Part shown: piece by piece, positions 11,090-22,967 of the stretch | Layout: each line of letters opens with the position of its first letter | Position numbering within the stretch: position 1 is the first letter of the stretch | DNA from: Aselliscus stoliczkanus | Taxonomy: Eukaryota; Chordata; Mammalia; Chiroptera; Hipposideridae | DNA length: 64,000 nt | Assembly (NCBI GenBank): GCA_033961575.1 | Contig: CM066733.1 | Span: 133,970,421-134,034,420 of the forward strand | Reading direction: 5' to 3' | The notes under the pieces: generated by a model | Database searches by the model: none | Seen by the model: the letters and a program-made list of their open reading frames with translations, nothing else | Told to the model about the DNA's origin: nothing | Program-made: the position numbers and the translations under genes

Positions 11090-12570
11090 ATCTTTTTTAA
11101 ACCAGTTTTAGTTTCACAGCAAAATTAAGAGGAAGGTACAGAGATTTCCTATATTCACCCTGCCCCCCAACCAGGCAAAGCACCCCTCCCCATTATCAAC
11201 ATCATCCATCAGAATGCTCCATTTTTACAATTGATGAACCTATGTTGACACATTGTTGTCACTCAAAGTTCATAGTTTACATTAGAATTCACTCTTGGTG
11301 TTGTACATTCTATGAGTGAATGACTGTGTGATGACATGGATACACCATTATGGTATTATACAGAGTATTTTCACTGCCCTAAAAACTCTCTGTGCTCTGC
11401 CTATTCATCCCTTTTCCTTCCACCCCATCAGTACCTGGCAATTACTGGTCTTTTTACTGTCTCCATAGTTTTGCCTTTTCAGAATGTCATATACTTAGAA
11501 TCATACAGTATGAAACTTTTTCAGAGTGACTTCTTTATTCAGTAATATGCATTTAAGTTTCCATGTCTTTTTTTTTTTAAGATTTTATTGGGGAATTGGT
11601 GGAGGGGAACAGCGTTGGGGAATCGGGGAAGGGGAACAGACAAGTTGCTGTCTTTTTGTTCTTCAGTTTAGTTGCGGAGGATGTTGCTTCACTGTTGGTA
11701 TCGTCATTGCGCTCTTCCCGGATGAGGCAGACCGGTCGCTGGCCTCTGGATGTCGCTCACCGCGGCTATTGGCAGCTCACGCTTGGCTGCCAGCCGCTCA
11801 CGCTGGCTGCGGGCCACTCACTGTAGCCTATGGCAGCCCACTGCAGCAGGGACTGCAGCCCACACCATCACCGGGGCTCGCACAGCCCAGCTCCAGGTGG
11901 AGCTGTTGTTAGCTGTAGAGGGCAGTGTCACTGGCCCTCATGTGGGATCCGAACCGGGGCCTCTGGCATCCCAAAACCAGCGCTTAACCAATGCGCCACT
12001 CGGCTGGCCCAAGTTTCCATGTCTTTTCATGGATTGATAGCTCATTTCTTTTTAATACTTGAATAATATTGCATTGTCTGGATGTACCACAGTTTCTCCA
12101 TCACCAACTGAAGGACATCTTGGTTGCTTGCAAGCTCTGGCAATTATGAATAAAGAGGTTATAAACATCTATGTGCAGGTTTTTGTGTGGACACAAGTTT
12201 TCAACTTCTGTGGGTAAATACCAAGCAGTGCAATTGCTGGATCATATGGTGAAAGTTTGTTTAATTTTGTAAGAAATTGCTGAATTGTCTTCCAAGGAGA
12301 CTGTACCAGTTTGCTTTCCAACCAGCAATGATTAGCGTCCCTTTTGCTCCACATCCTTATCAGCATTTGGTGTTATCAGTGTTCCAGATTTTGGCCAGTC
12401 TGATAGGTACATCGTAGTAGCTCATTGTTGTTTTAATTTGCATTTCCCTTATGACATATGATGGAGAGGATATTTTCATATGCTTATCTGCCATCTGTTA
12501 TCTTTTTTTTTGGTGAGGTGTCAATTAAGGTCTTTGTTTTGTTTTTAATGGGGTTGTTTATTTTCCTATT
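11090..12570 (-). mobile_element. Old L1M fragment (ORF2 C-terminus and 3' region), minus strand, split by a SINE
   Basis: The plus strand is antisense to L1. Landmarks in order: AACCAGTTTTAGTTTCACAG, CCCCATTATCAACATCATCC, AGAATGTCATATACTTAGAA, then (after the SINE) ATTGATAGCTCATTTC, ATGTACCACAGTTTCTCCAT, GGTAAATACCAAGCAGTGC, CACATCCTTATCAGCATTTG, TTTAATTTGCATTTCCCTTA and TTTAATGGGGTTGTTTATTT. Short antisense frames still show LYDPAI-like residues of the ORF2 C-terminus (YDPAIALLGIYPQ, minus strand near 12230). The long SINE at 11572-12010 interrupts it. Confidence 0.85.
11572..12010 (-). mobile_element. Long tRNA-derived SINE, minus strand, copy 1
   Basis: Flanked by the direct repeat AAGTTTCCATGTCTTTT (11555-11571 and 12011-12027). 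On the minus strand it starts GGGCCAGCCGAGTGGCGCAT (tRNA-like head with A/B-box-like spacing and a GGTTCGGATCCCAC B-box region). It continues through a GC-rich body rich in GGCTGCAGTC and GAGCTGGGC words and ends CAATAAAATCTT plus poly(A). About 440 bp. The short frames inside it are accidental. Confidence 0.92.
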
Positions 12571-14830
12571 GCTGAGAAGCGAGCCTTTTTTAAGGACAGT
12601 AGGAGTGTTGGCTGGTATTGGGAGTGAACCAGTGACCCTGGAGATGTGTGCATTACAGGGGCACCAGTGCTTTGGGTGTGTGTCCAGTGCTAACACAAGC
12701 AAAGTCACACCCAGGAGAATCTCTGATTAAGACACAATGATAAAGAGAAAAATATGTAGTCACTGACTCCAAGGAAAGGGAAAAGGCTGCATATGGTTAG
12801 AGGTATTATTTGAGAATCCAAGTTCTGGGTTCAGGAGGATTCTTAAGTTTAATGTTTCAATAAGAAAAATAGAGGTCTTTTCCTTTAGAAGACAGTTGAC
12901 TACGTTCTGAAATAGGAGCCAGACTTAATTATCAAGTCCTCCAGTTGTGTTAGCAGGAAGACAGAGAGTCTGATGAAGAACTGAGAGCTATGAGTGTATG
13001 CTTCTCAGCAGGTTCCTACTGTTACTCAGGGTGGTCTCAGTTTTTCTCTTCGAAAACTGGGATGATCAAAGAGCTTCAAGAATAAGAATTTTTGTTTTGT
13101 TTTGCTTTTTTAAGAATGACGAGTACACCTCAGTTAATTTTTTAAAGCTTAATATGTGAAAAGGGGACTAACAAAAGAAATAAATGATTTACTCTATGGA
13201 AGTCTTCAAAACACAGTTCATTTAGATAGAAAGTCACTGTATCTACGGAGCCTGTTCAGCTTCCTCAGAAGAGTCTACTTCAACACCTGTTAGAGCACTT
13301 TTGCCCTATGTGGTGGTTTTATTTATGTTTGCGGATTTGTGTCACCACCAGACTGATCTGCCTTGGAGAAAGGCTTGGGTGGGTTTGTTCATCTTTGGTT
13401 TCCTCATGACTGATTTCTAGCATCTAGGAGGCATTTAGTAAGGACTTGCTCAATGCATGAATCCCTTCCATGACACTGAAAAAAGATTTTGGCTTATTGA
13501 AACTATTTTTTTAAAAACTAAATTAAATTTCAAAAACACCTTCATTGTGAAAATCAAAGAAACACTCATAATGATTTACTTGCCCTTTAATGGCAGACCT
13601 TGAAAAAAAGTAATGCATTGAAAGTTCTCCCTGAATTTTCTTCTATTGTATTGTTGTCAAAATCTGAAAACCAAATTTTAACACAGACATCCAGTTAATT
13701 CTTCTATTCTTATTAAACTGGCCATTAATCTCTTAACTTGCATGATGTTACTTTCAGACCTGGACAAGTCATTGTTATGTAAGCTGGACAGTTAGGGACA
13801 AAAACATTGTTTTGTTTTTAGGTTCAGGAATGGGAAAAGATCATTGAAGAGACTAGCAAAGCTGGGTAAGTAGGAGGAGTCAGCCAAGTAAGGATAGTAC
13901 ATGTGTCTTTCTAAAAGTGGCGTATTCAATGGAGCTACTTCTGTATGGCTGCAGATGCATTCAAATGCTTGCCAGAGCAGGCTATTAGTTCTGGATGAAC
14001 AATAAGAGCTGTACGTTTTATTGGCTTAACTTTGAGGATTTTCCCAAAGCTGGAGATATTCCATTTCAATCTCCAAATCTTTTAATTAACAAACCTTCCT
14101 AAGGAGGCTAAAATTCCTCCTGATTTGACACTCTTAATGTACAACACAGAAGTGCAATATACCCTACTAGATCATTATTTAAATGAAGTGCCTCATACTT
14201 GTGTTGAAGAGACATCTTAATTTGCCAAAAAGATCTATCCACATTTCGCACTTGAAATACTTAATAATACCACTATTCAAGTATTATAAAGACTGTCTTC
14301 TCTGAGAAGGTCAATGAAATCCCTAATTGTTCTTTCACAGTCATCCTGAGTACCTTTTTAATTTCCTTCTATTAAAGTCATTCTCATGGATCTGCGTGAG
14401 AAAGACATTGCACTTTGCTGAGAGAATAATTTTCATTGTGAGGTATGTAAAATGATGTTTTCCTGAGACTGTACAAATTGGCAAAGCTGAAAATAAGAAT
14501 ATAATCTGGAACATTTTGTAGGGAAGCATTTAGCTCATTTGTGATGGTTTCATTTGCTGCTCGTGGGGGAAAAGTAACATTTTCTAAAATGGATTATGAT
14601 TGGTATTTGTCTGAAGCTGTTATTAGAATTATCAAAGGAAAAGTGTTGATCTCTCTGAGTGATATTCAGCCTACCTAATTATATGGTTGATTTATTTATT
14701 GTCTGAAAACAATGGTTTAAATTAAAAAAACATTTTTTGAATTTACACAGTTATTATGACAGAAAAAAAATTAGGTAGTATATTTCTAAGCTTAAATATG
14801 GCCTATTAGACTTTTTCTTTTTACTTGACC
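12571..14830. other. Largely unclassified sequence
   Basis: No gene seen. A weak L2-terminus-like segment (TAGCATCTAGGAGGCATTTA then GTAAGGACTTGCTCAATGCA) lies at about 13405-13460. Otherwise AT-rich with short reading frames only. Confidence 0.35.
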
Positions 14831-14831
14831 A

Positions 14832-15003
14832 ACCATCCACCTAACAAATATTTATTATGTATTATGTGATATAAGGCACTTTGGGCATGCAAAGAAGTGT
14901 AATACTTAGTTCCTACTGTCAAGGAGCTAACATTCTCCTTGAGAAGATAAGACATACATATTGTCATACATGGCAAATGACCCAATAATCTAAAATAGTG
15001 CAT
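14832..15003 (-). repeat. L2 3'-region, minus strand
   Basis: CAACCATCCACCTAACAAAT, TATTTATTATGTATTATGTG, a TAAGGCACTTTGGGCATGCA block and CAAGGAGCTAACATTCTCCT follow the reverse complement of the L2 3' end (GAATGTAAGCTCC...AATAAATATTTGTTGAATGA). Confidence 0.65.
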
Positions 15004-16120
15004 AGGCCGGAACCTAAAGCAAAATACAACAAAACAAAATAACAGATTTTAATTTGACAACTATAGATGTTTATTTCCAAGATGTTTAGTTCCATTCTGG
15101 CTCCAAGGTAGAATAAAGTTAGTAAATACTGAAACTGGGCTAAATTTCACTCCCTTGTAAGTCTCTGAAAGATTAGAAGCTTATAATTTAGGACTGAGGA
15201 CTATCTGTCTACAGGTAGTACAGATTTAGATTATGAGCCAGGTCTTTCAGACAGGTAGCAAATAGAAGAAAAACTAATTTTCCAGGGATTATGTAAAACA
15301 ACTCAATTTATCCAAATAACTGTTGGAAAGGAGAACAGTGCTTTCAACAATTCCCAATCATGTTGGAATTATTGGACACAAAAAGTGAGTACATATAAAT
15401 AATATTAATGAGATCCCTTTTGAATGCCAAAAGAAGCATTACTATTCTTTGTTTCATGTCATTGTGAAATAACCACAATGGCTGTGTGCTATAGACTTTT
15501 TGGGATTAATATCTTGCCCATTTTAGTCAACCTTTCTTCTAGCCATTCACTCTGGGATTCTCTAGATTTCACCAGCAGAACTCTTGTCACAGAGAGGGTT
15601 CTCCCCACTTCCCTTTGCAGATGTAGAAACATAGCCCCCAAAAGAGGCCAGTAGCTTTCCCCCTACACTGAGATGAGTGCACTTCAACTGTTTCAAACCA
15701 TGCCCCTCCGGCCTAAGAAATGACCTACTATAAGATGAGACTCTGAAAGGTGGCCCCTGCCTGGAAAAGGTTAGACTCTGAAGGCTGACTCAGAGAACTT
15801 CAACAGGAATGTTTCAGGTTACAAGCTTCCAATAATTTAAAACACTCACAAGTCTCCATTAAATGGAATTTCAAATATACATCTTTCATGATCTGTTAAT
15901 GAGGACAGTTTGACATTCTCTCAGGTGAAATAATTTAAGTAGAAACCATGTGATATTATAATCAATTTAAGCAGCTCTCTAACTACTTCAAATTTGTCAA
16001 AGCGTTTTCCAGTTAAAGCTATAATTAGCTAGCCCTCTAAATTCACTGCGAGGTGGAGTTGAATTACCAAGCAAGCGTTATAATTCTGAAAACAAAGGAC
16101 AAATAATTTTCAAAAAAATT
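15004..16120. other. No recognisable feature
   Basis: AT-rich and unclassified. A 76-codon plus-strand frame (15424-15654) shows no recognisable domain. Confidence 0.35.
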
Positions 16121-16124
16121 CATC

Positions 16125-16245
16125 CATTTGGGTACTGGTTACATGGTTGTATTCATGTTGTAAAAATTAATCAAGCTAAATACTTAGGGTGTGTGCACTA
16201 CTGTGAATGTATATTACATATCAGTGAAAAGTTAAAATTAACACG
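16125..16245 (+). repeat. L1M 3'-end fragment
   Basis: GGTACTGGTTACATGGTTGT, then TTAATCAAGCTAAATACTTAG and GTGTGCACTACTGTGAATGT match the end of old L1 3' UTRs. Confidence 0.7.
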
Positions 16246-16549
16246 TATATGTTAAGAAACCTAATATAAAGAAGGAAGATCTTACGAGGCTAGCTCTTCT
16301 GAAATTACCCAGGAAAAGGCATTTGTGTTGGCATAATGGGCCTTCAGTGTGCTGAGCCAGCTACTTGCAATGCTAAAACAAACCCAATTCCTCTTATACT
16401 TAAATTAGAGTTTAAAAATAATAGAATTGTGTGCTCAGGTGTGTAGATGGAAGTTAAAGTGGCAAGAAGGTAAATGGATTTTCACATCATTTGTTTGCTT
16501 CTTCAACGGGACACTTGGTACCACAGAGAATGTATAAGAAGTCATGGTT

Positions 16550-16680
16550 TGGTTAAGAGCTCGCTCAAGAGTGTGAGCTGAGCTCTGAGCAACAGCAGTT
16601 CGATGCCAGCCCGAGCTGAGCTGCTGCTGAGCTGCCAACAGGTGGCAGGATGGCTCAGCTAAAAAAACAAAAAACAAAAC
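16550..16680 (+). mobile_element. Short tRNA-derived SINE unit (dimer-type family)
   Basis: Perfect 13-bp target duplication AGAAGTCATGGTT (16537-16549 and 16681-16693). The insert starts TGGTTAAGAGCTCGCTCAAG, has the tRNA-like block CAGCAGTTCGATGCCAGCC, and continues GAGCTGAGCTGCTGCTGAGC and GGTGGCAGGATGGCTCAGCT. It ends in an A-rich AAAAAAACAAAAAACAAAAC tail. It is related to the dimeric SINE at 52270-52695 but stops where that element's second unit begins, so it is a one-and-a-bit-unit copy. Confidence 0.88.
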
Positions 16681-16804
16681 AGAAGTCATGGTTGTGACCT
16701 CCCAGTCCAAAGTTTTCATGTCACAGAGAAGACAACAGGTTCCTAGAGGTGAAATTACCAGAGCGTGGCTGACCCTCTTGCTCCCAGGGCCTCAGTGCTT
16801 TCCG

Positions 16805-17020
16805 TTCAGATAGACCTGGGACCAGATGCCAACTCTGCTGTTTACATACAATGGGTGGAGGGTAAGCCTCATTCAACCCTTCTGACTCAGTTTCCTCAGT
16901 AGTTCAAAGGGAGACAATAGAATAATGTCCATGTTGTAGAACTGCTGGGATGATGAAAGAGAAAAAAATACACTAAAAGCTTCTGTCATGTAGTAAGCGT
17001 TTCATAAATTCCTGCACCCC
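16805..17020 (+). repeat. MIR SINE, plus strand
   Basis: Sense-orientation MIR landmarks, degenerate but in order: CCAGATGCCAACTCTGCTG, ACTCAGTTTCCTCAGTAGTT, GACAATAGAATAATGTCCAT, TGCTGGGATGATGAAAGAG and TAGTAAGCGTTTCATAAATT. Confidence 0.7.
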
Positions 17021-17134
17021 ACACACTTCTTTTTTTTAATTCCAAATCTGAGCATTGGATTAGATTAGTTCCAGAATTCTCATCAACTCCAGAAATAGGA
17101 GATGGCACACTCTTAAAGCAAAGCTCAAGTCAGT

Positions 17135-17138
<4 letters not shown>

Positions 17139-17207
<69 letters not shown>
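17139..17207. repeat. (CT)22(CA)12 compound microsatellite
   Basis: CT dinucleotides 17139-17182 run directly into CA dinucleotides 17183-17207. The antisense translation is low-complexity RERERE/CVCVCV and is not a gene. Confidence 0.97.
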
Positions 17208-17209
<2 letters not shown>

Positions 17210-17389
17210 CTTTGACATGGATCTCCTTCTAACTATTGGGTCCTTGGAAAAGTCATGACGTATTTTTCCACCTTTTTCGTAGCAAAAACGCGTCATGGCT
17301 TTTCTGACAACTCAGTATTTCTGTCCCTTCTTCCTAGTTGCTATCGATGTCAAGCCTCTTGAAATTCGAGTCTGTGTTGCTGTTTCTAC

Positions 17390-18590
17390 TCTCCCTCCTC
17401 CCAGTTAGTCTTCAGTCTTTGGGTTGTACCTCAACCATTCCAGTAAAACTGGTAAACAGAGATTCTCACGGATGCACACTTTCAAATCCCAAGGCCCGTT
17501 TTCAGCTTGATCTTATTACTCTTCCAAGGCATTTATTCCTGTTGATCACTCTATCTCTAAAACACATTCCTACCCCTGGCTTTTACGTGGCTCTCCTGGT
17601 TTTCATTCTGTTCATCTGCCCATTCCTTCTCAGTCTTTTTTTCAGGGTCCCTTAAATGCAGGTGTTCTCTAAGGCTCCATATTTCTCCTCAACCATCTCT
17701 TCCCCACCTGTGACTTCTCCTGTCTCTTGATGACACACAAATGTATCTCTCTATCTTGCCCTGTGTCCTGAGCTCTAGATCTCTGTCAATTGCCCATGGG
17801 ATGTTTCAGTTGATTAAACAACTCAACTGTGCCCACCATTGTCTCTCCCTCTGCTTCCTCCTCCTCCTCTATGAGGTCCCCTGTCCCTGAGCCCTGAACT
17901 CCACCTTCATCTATACTGTTGCCTTAGCTCTCACTGTCTACTGGTAATCAATCCATGGACACGTTTGGCACACCCCTTTCTTATAAATACTCTCGAATCA
18001 CATGCATTTCTTTGGCCTCATGTTCATTGCTCTAGCCCTGCCTTTTATCCTTGTTGATTTTCCTGATTTGAGTCATTTAGAGAGGAGGTGACAGTCTAAG
18101 CACAACACTGATGCTGTGAACGTGAATCTGATTATTCCCTTCTTAGAAATCCTGGTAATCCCATCTACTTCAGAACCAAGTTCAAACTCTGAGTACATAG
18201 CCCCCAAGAGCTTTTGTGATCTCTGCTTTCTTTTCCAAACTTAACTTTTCCATTCCGTGTCTTATGTCCTGGGCTTGTGCAGCTGGGATTGCTGGGAACG
18301 ACCTTCCCTTTTTCTGAACAATTCCTGTCCATCTTTCACAGCACAGCCAGCTGTCACCTCCTCTGGGAAGTCTTCCCTCACCCTCTGCACCCCGTTCCCG
18401 CTGGGCTGGGAGCTTGGCTCCTGGCATCTTGCTCATTCATACCAGTTAGACTTCCCGCTCTGTGTTGTGACTGTCTACTTGTCTGACCTTTACATTAGAG
18501 GCAGGAAATGTGTTCTTTCATCTGTTTTCCCAGGGCACAACATGATGCCCACATGTACCAGTCCCTTCATAAATGCAATTTGAGTGAGTG
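17390..18590 (+). mobile_element. Long L2 (LINE-2) 3' half
   Basis: About 1.2 kb of diverged L2 in one orientation. Landmarks: CTTAAATGCAGGTGTTCTCT then AAGGCTCCATATTTCTCCTC (reverse-transcriptase C-terminal area), TTGATGACACACAAATGTAT, CTGAGCTCTAGATCTCTGTC, CCATGGGATGTTTCAGTTGA, CACCTCCTCTGGGAAGTCTT and the 3' end block around 18500-18590. The old coding frame is gone (stops and frameshifts throughout). A plus-strand frame at 17338-17655 overlaps its start but has no recognisable domain. Confidence 0.75.
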
Positions 18591-18599
18591 ATGAGTTGG

Positions 18600-21079
18600 C
18601 CTGATCAAGTCTGTGGAAAACATTGGTGGGGCTTTGGAGGAGTGGGGAGGTGTGTGTGCATGTGAACTCGGTGGCTTATCAACTCCTCCACAGTCTAGAA
18701 TGAGCTCCGAAGTAATTTAAATAAAAAATGAGTTCATTTTTCCCCACCCACATGATCATTTCATTGCCACCTAGAAGACTAAAATCCATATAATTTTCAC
18801 TTTCTCGCCTGACTCTGTCAAATGATCTGAAACATGTCATGCGGGAGCAGTCTTTCTTGGGGTCTGATACCCACAGGATCGGGTGCCTCCCAACCTTTGC
18901 TTTTTACTCCATGATTCTGAAACACATTCTACATTTCTGTGAACTTTTTCATTCGGGAACAATTTTCCTCTAATGAAAACATCTCTTTCATCTTGTTCGA
19001 ACCTCCCCCTCCCCCAATAAACCTCCACAGATAGAACAAAGTTGATGACTTTAAAAATTTTAATGAGGCAGCTAGTGAAGTGGTATAGAATGAGGTCTTA
19101 ATATTACACTCAAAAGAAAAAGATAATTTATCTAAATCATTCTTTGGAAATGCATCAAAGCAAAACATTTGGAATTCGAATGTAAATTGTAAAACAGAAA
19201 ACAGAGTCCATTAGAATGAAATTGTTGCTGAACAGGGGCCCAACTATTCCACAGAAACAAAGATTTTGTCTCTTTGAAGTAAAGTAAATGTTAGTTATGT
19301 TTTTGACCTCATCTTTTTTCCCTCAGAAATATTGTTACAGAATAAAAGATAAAAATCCAAAGGCAAATAATTAAACTTAATCTTATCTTTATTAATAAGT
19401 CTCTTCATTCTTATTTTACATCCAAGTCTGGAACAACTTAACTTAAAAGGAAAAGGATATTTATTCCATGACCTTGTGATAAAGCAAAAACCATTGAGCT
19501 AAAGAAACAGATATTGTGTATGGTGTGGGGAGCAAGCAATACTGAGGAAATTTTGTACCTTTTGTGGAAATCAATATCTGTAAGCAGCTACCTTACAATT
19601 ACAAAAATTCATTTTGTCTAGGTGACAGAAAGCCTCTTAGAAATACTATTTAATCACAGAAGTGCTCCATTTTTAGTGGGTGTTTTACTAATAAAGTAGG
19701 AATGAAAGAGTGATTATTTGAACAAACTGCTTTTCACAGCTGACCACCAAAAGCCTAATTTTCTCTCCAGAGGAAAGATCTCTTCAAAATTTTATTGTTT
19801 TTTGCTTTCAGTAAATGCAGCCATCAAGCCTCAGCTGCTGTGCACCGCCCCCACCCCAGTCACTTGCTGCTGTGGCCATTGATATTGAGATAATTTACCA
19901 GGGAGGAAATAATGTGAAGGGGAGAAATTGGGACTTTTCTCCCGTTGTCGTCAGATCATTGTTCATTGGTCGGTGTGATTTCCTCATGTATTCTCTTGGA
20001 GATCAGGTTTTTTAAGCTGGGAGTTGAGAAATACATAGAACCATCTGTGAACAATAATATACATGGAGCCTCTTTAAAATGAGTGGGAGCTGCCATCCCA
20101 GGGGAGCGCCTTGTATGTCTTATGTCTTTAGAATGTTCAAACAGGGCAAAATAACCTTCGGTCTAGGCCTAGGCAACATGGTGTCTCAAAAAAACTGTTT
20201 TCAAAGATAACAAGAAAGCAGTTATTATGACTACTGGATTGATGATGACAGGACTGAAAATTAAAAACATTGCTTAGAATTAACATTGCTACTTATGTTA
20301 TCAGCACCAATAAAAATGCCTCCCTTCTACTGATGTCGTTGTTCCCCTTCCCTTCTCATAAATACCGATTGCTTTTGTACCCTAATCAGAACACTATCTG
20401 GGCTTCTGCTTGAATAGCGATCTCAAACAAACACTTATTTGCCTCTCACTTTGAAAGACCTTTTTGTTTTCAAGTTAACACATCTCTCTGCTACTCTGTG
20501 AAGGTAACCTTCCTTGGGATATTGTAGTTACCATGAGTTTTTACACTATTGATTTTGTAGTCTAGACAGCCCCCTTTTCTGGGTGAGGTCATTGATTGGG
20601 CTGCTTATTAGAGGAAAATCAGCAGCACTCAGATGTTTAAGGGAAGTTGAGAGAAAAGAGTCCCAGGAGGGCTGTGAAATGGGAGTCTGTTGAGGTTTAG
20701 ACCAGAGGGTCTCAAGATGTCTGGGATGTAGCTCCCCAGTGTTGGGTCATAAGATGGTGATCTCCACAGAGAACCGGAGGGGAGTGGAAGAGATTGCAGG
20801 GGTTTGCAGCTCTGGGTTGGCCTTTGGGGCTGGATTAGAAGATAGAGACTAAATATACAAGAAGCATGTTATGAGAAGTCAGCTACGCCAGGATCAGGAA
20901 CCAAAGTCCAGTGTCAGAATGTTTGCATGCTTATTTTATTCTCTGTATTCATCTCTATTTTGTTTTCTGAAAATAATTAGTAAAATCTTTTTGGACGTGT
21001 GAGCCTTTTTCAGATATACTAACGGGAGCTAAGGGAAGGTGCAGGTTCTGGTTTTTCCGCTAGACCAGGAAATGAGTCT
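18600..21079. other. No recognisable gene or confident repeat
   Basis: Mostly AT-rich. I see no coding exon, RNA gene or clear repeat. The stretch at 20680-20850 is somewhat G-rich with no recognisable content. Confidence 0.35.
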
Positions 21080-21290
21080 TTTTTTTCCTAAAGGATCAGA
21101 TAGGAAATATTTTAGGCTTTGTGGGCCTGCCACCTACGGTCTCAACTCTGCTTTTGTAGTGTGAAGGCAGCTGCAGACAACACACAAATGAATGAGCATG
21201 GCGGATTCCAGTGAAACTTTATTTATAGATACAGGCAGCAGGCTGGCTTTGGCCCACTGGCCTTAGAGTGCTGTAGACAGGTAAAGGGCG
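21080..21290 (+). repeat. hAT-Charlie-type non-autonomous DNA transposon relic
   Basis: AGGATCAGATAGGAAATATT, TTAGGCTTTGTGGGCCTGCC, CTCAACTCTGCTTTTGTAGT, GTGAAGGCAGCTGCAGACAA, GAAACTTTATTTATAGATAC and GGCTGGCTTTGGCCCACTGG match, in order, the well-known mammalian element with CAGGGGTCAGCAAAC-type ends. Both terminal inverted repeats are eroded. The exact MER name is not assigned. Confidence 0.75.
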
Positions 21291-21412
21291 TATGACTCAT
21301 CCCCTGGAGCCCTGGGTAAATGTTGGCTGAAATAACCCAAGTGAGAGAAGCATAAGGCACAGGTAGCTTAGGAGAAAGTCTGGAATCTCCCTGGTTGCTT
21401 AAGCTTTGGGTT

Positions 21413-21535
21413 TTAACACATTGTATGCGGGCATTTGAGCGATATGATGAGTTTACTCGTTTCCCACATTCACATTGTAAGCGGGCATTTGAGCGATATG
21501 ACGAGTTTACTCGTTTCCCACAAACAATGTGTTAA
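21413..21535. mobile_element. TTAA-flanked dimeric MITE, copy B (inverse orientation to copy A)
   Basis: TTAA (21413-21416), then CACATTGTATGCGGGCATTT; the end is CCCACAAACAATGTG then TTAA (21532-21535). Terminal inverted repeats CACATTGT/ACAATGTG are perfect over 8 bp. The 115-bp interior is a dimer with 54-bp spacing (CACATTGTATGCGGG at 21417, CACATTGTAAGCGGG at 21471). Each unit carries GAGCGATATG and the (near-)palindrome ACGAGTTTACTCGT. The reverse complement aligns along its whole length with copy A at 9293-9417. In that orientation, copy A has ATAGCTTTTTATGCCCG where copy B has ATCGCTCAAATGCCCG. Confidence 0.85.
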
Positions 21536-21577
21536 TTTATTAAGAGAGATACCTCTCTACCCCACTTCTCTGAAAAA

Positions 21578-21702
21578 ATTCTTGAGAGCAGGGATTTTTT
21601 CTACTTTGTTTCTGCTGTATCCTCGGCACCCACACAGTTGCCTGGCATACACCAGGCGTTTCAAAATATTTGTTGATGAATAAATATTTGAGTGAATAAA
21701 AT
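21578..21702 (+). repeat. L2 3'-end
   Basis: TTGAGAGCAGGGATTTTTTC, TTTCTGCTGTATCCTCGGCA, CCTGGCATACACCAGGCG and AATATTTGTTGATGAATAAA are the standard L2 3' terminus in order. Confidence 0.85.
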
Positions 21703-22022
21703 TATCACACACAGCAGGACTGAGTGAACATTTAGTAACCCTGTGACTCTGGGTATGACTCAGTACATTACTCTTTGTTTGCAAACAAACAAAAACATCA
21801 GTTCTGATGTTGTTGAGGCCAGTAAAAGAAAATAATCAGCCAGGAGAAGAAATCAAATATATCCTCTCAATTTTAAGTTAATCAAAGGGAAGCGCTGTGT
21901 TTACTCATCTCTGCCTCCTGTACAGCCCAGAGCTGTGCCCTGCTTGTAATCCACACTCAGGGCTGGTAGCTAGATGCTGGGGGTGGTACCAGGTCCAGCA
22001 GGCAGATCCTAACAGTGGGCCA

Positions 22023-22391
22023 TGCTGTGGTCTGAAAGCTTGTGTCCCTCCAGAATTTATATGTTGAAGCCTAATGCCAAATGTGATGGAATTAGGAGGT
22101 AGGGGCTTTGGGAGGGGTTTATGTCATGAGGGTGGAGCCCTCATGAATGGGATTAGTGCCCTTAAAAAAGAGACCCCAGAGAGTTCCCTTGTCCCCCTTC
22201 CACCATGTCAGGTAACAGAATGAAGTCAGCTGACTATGAATGAAGAAACATGCTCTCACCGGACACCGAAGGTGCTGGCACTTAGATCTTAGACTTCCCT
22301 GCCTTCAGAGCTGTGAGAAGTAAACATCTGTTGTTTATAAACCAGCCAGTCTGTGGTATTTTTATTAAGGCAGACTGAACAAACTAAGACA
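22023..22391 (+). repeat. MLT1 (MaLR) solo LTR, plus strand
   Basis: Starts TGCTGTGGTCTGAAAGCTTG. It contains TATATGTTGAAGCCTAATGC, GATGGAATTAGGAGGTAGGG, GGAGCCCTCATGAATGGGAT, ACCCCAGAGAGTTCCCTTGT and AGACTTCCCTGCCTTCAGAG, and ends ACAAACTAAGAC. All landmarks are in order. No linked internal region was seen. Confidence 0.88.
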
Positions 22392-22756
22392 GGCAGGGGA
22401 CATAAAGGAGACTTATCAAATCTTCACGAGGCTTCTTACAAAATTATCCATGACACCCATGTAGATACCAATCCTTCCTGCGCATTTTAATATCGTCACT
22501 AATAATGACTTTTTAGAGATTATGCTGTTAGGTTATATTGTATTACGTTTAAAGTATTGTGCGGACTAAGTGCATATTATATCTATGCTTATTGCAAAGG
22601 GAAGTCAAGGTCCCTGCCCTTTTCAGATTTATTTTGAAAAATAGAGTCATTCCTGAGCACAGAGAGGGCGCATGCAGTGTAAGCAGAGGCAAGAGGGCAG
22701 TGGAAGGGGACAGAGGGAGGAGAGGGGGAAAGCTTCCACCTATCAGCCACCCTGGC

Positions 22757-22812
22757 TGGTGTGTGTGTGTGCACGTGTGTGTACTGTACACACATGTACA
22801 TGTGCACATGTA
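22757..22812. repeat. (TG)n/(CA)n microsatellite
   Basis: Alternating purine-pyrimidine GTGTGTGTGTGTGCACGTGT followed by imperfect ACACATGTACATGTGCACAT. Confidence 0.85.
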
Positions 22813-22967
22813 TGAAAATACTGTGTCTCCAAGAGCCTTCTAAAATTAAACCACCTGGGATTGATCATCCTTTAAATCTTTCTGTGATTATTGCCTCATT
22901 ATAAGTTGGTTTATCAGATACTTTCCTCAGTGTGAGAACATAGCAGAGACATTTATGAATTGGTGAC

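Noticed and set aside
11526..11912. 128-codon plus-strand frame (and similar frames at 41438-41776, 49601-50161, 55455-55787, 63554-63760) as a gene family
   Set aside because: All lie in, or read through, copies of the long SINE. The shared words (e.g. VEDVASLAHVGIVIALF) are translations of the SINE body, broken differently in each copy.
17060..17296. 78-codon minus-strand frame with CVCVCV/RERERE
   Set aside because: A translation of the CT/CA microsatellite.
17338..17655. 105-codon plus-strand frame with hydrophobic character
   Set aside because: Overlaps the start of the L2 element in pyrimidine-rich sequence, which gives Leu/Phe/Ser-rich translations by composition; no domain seen.
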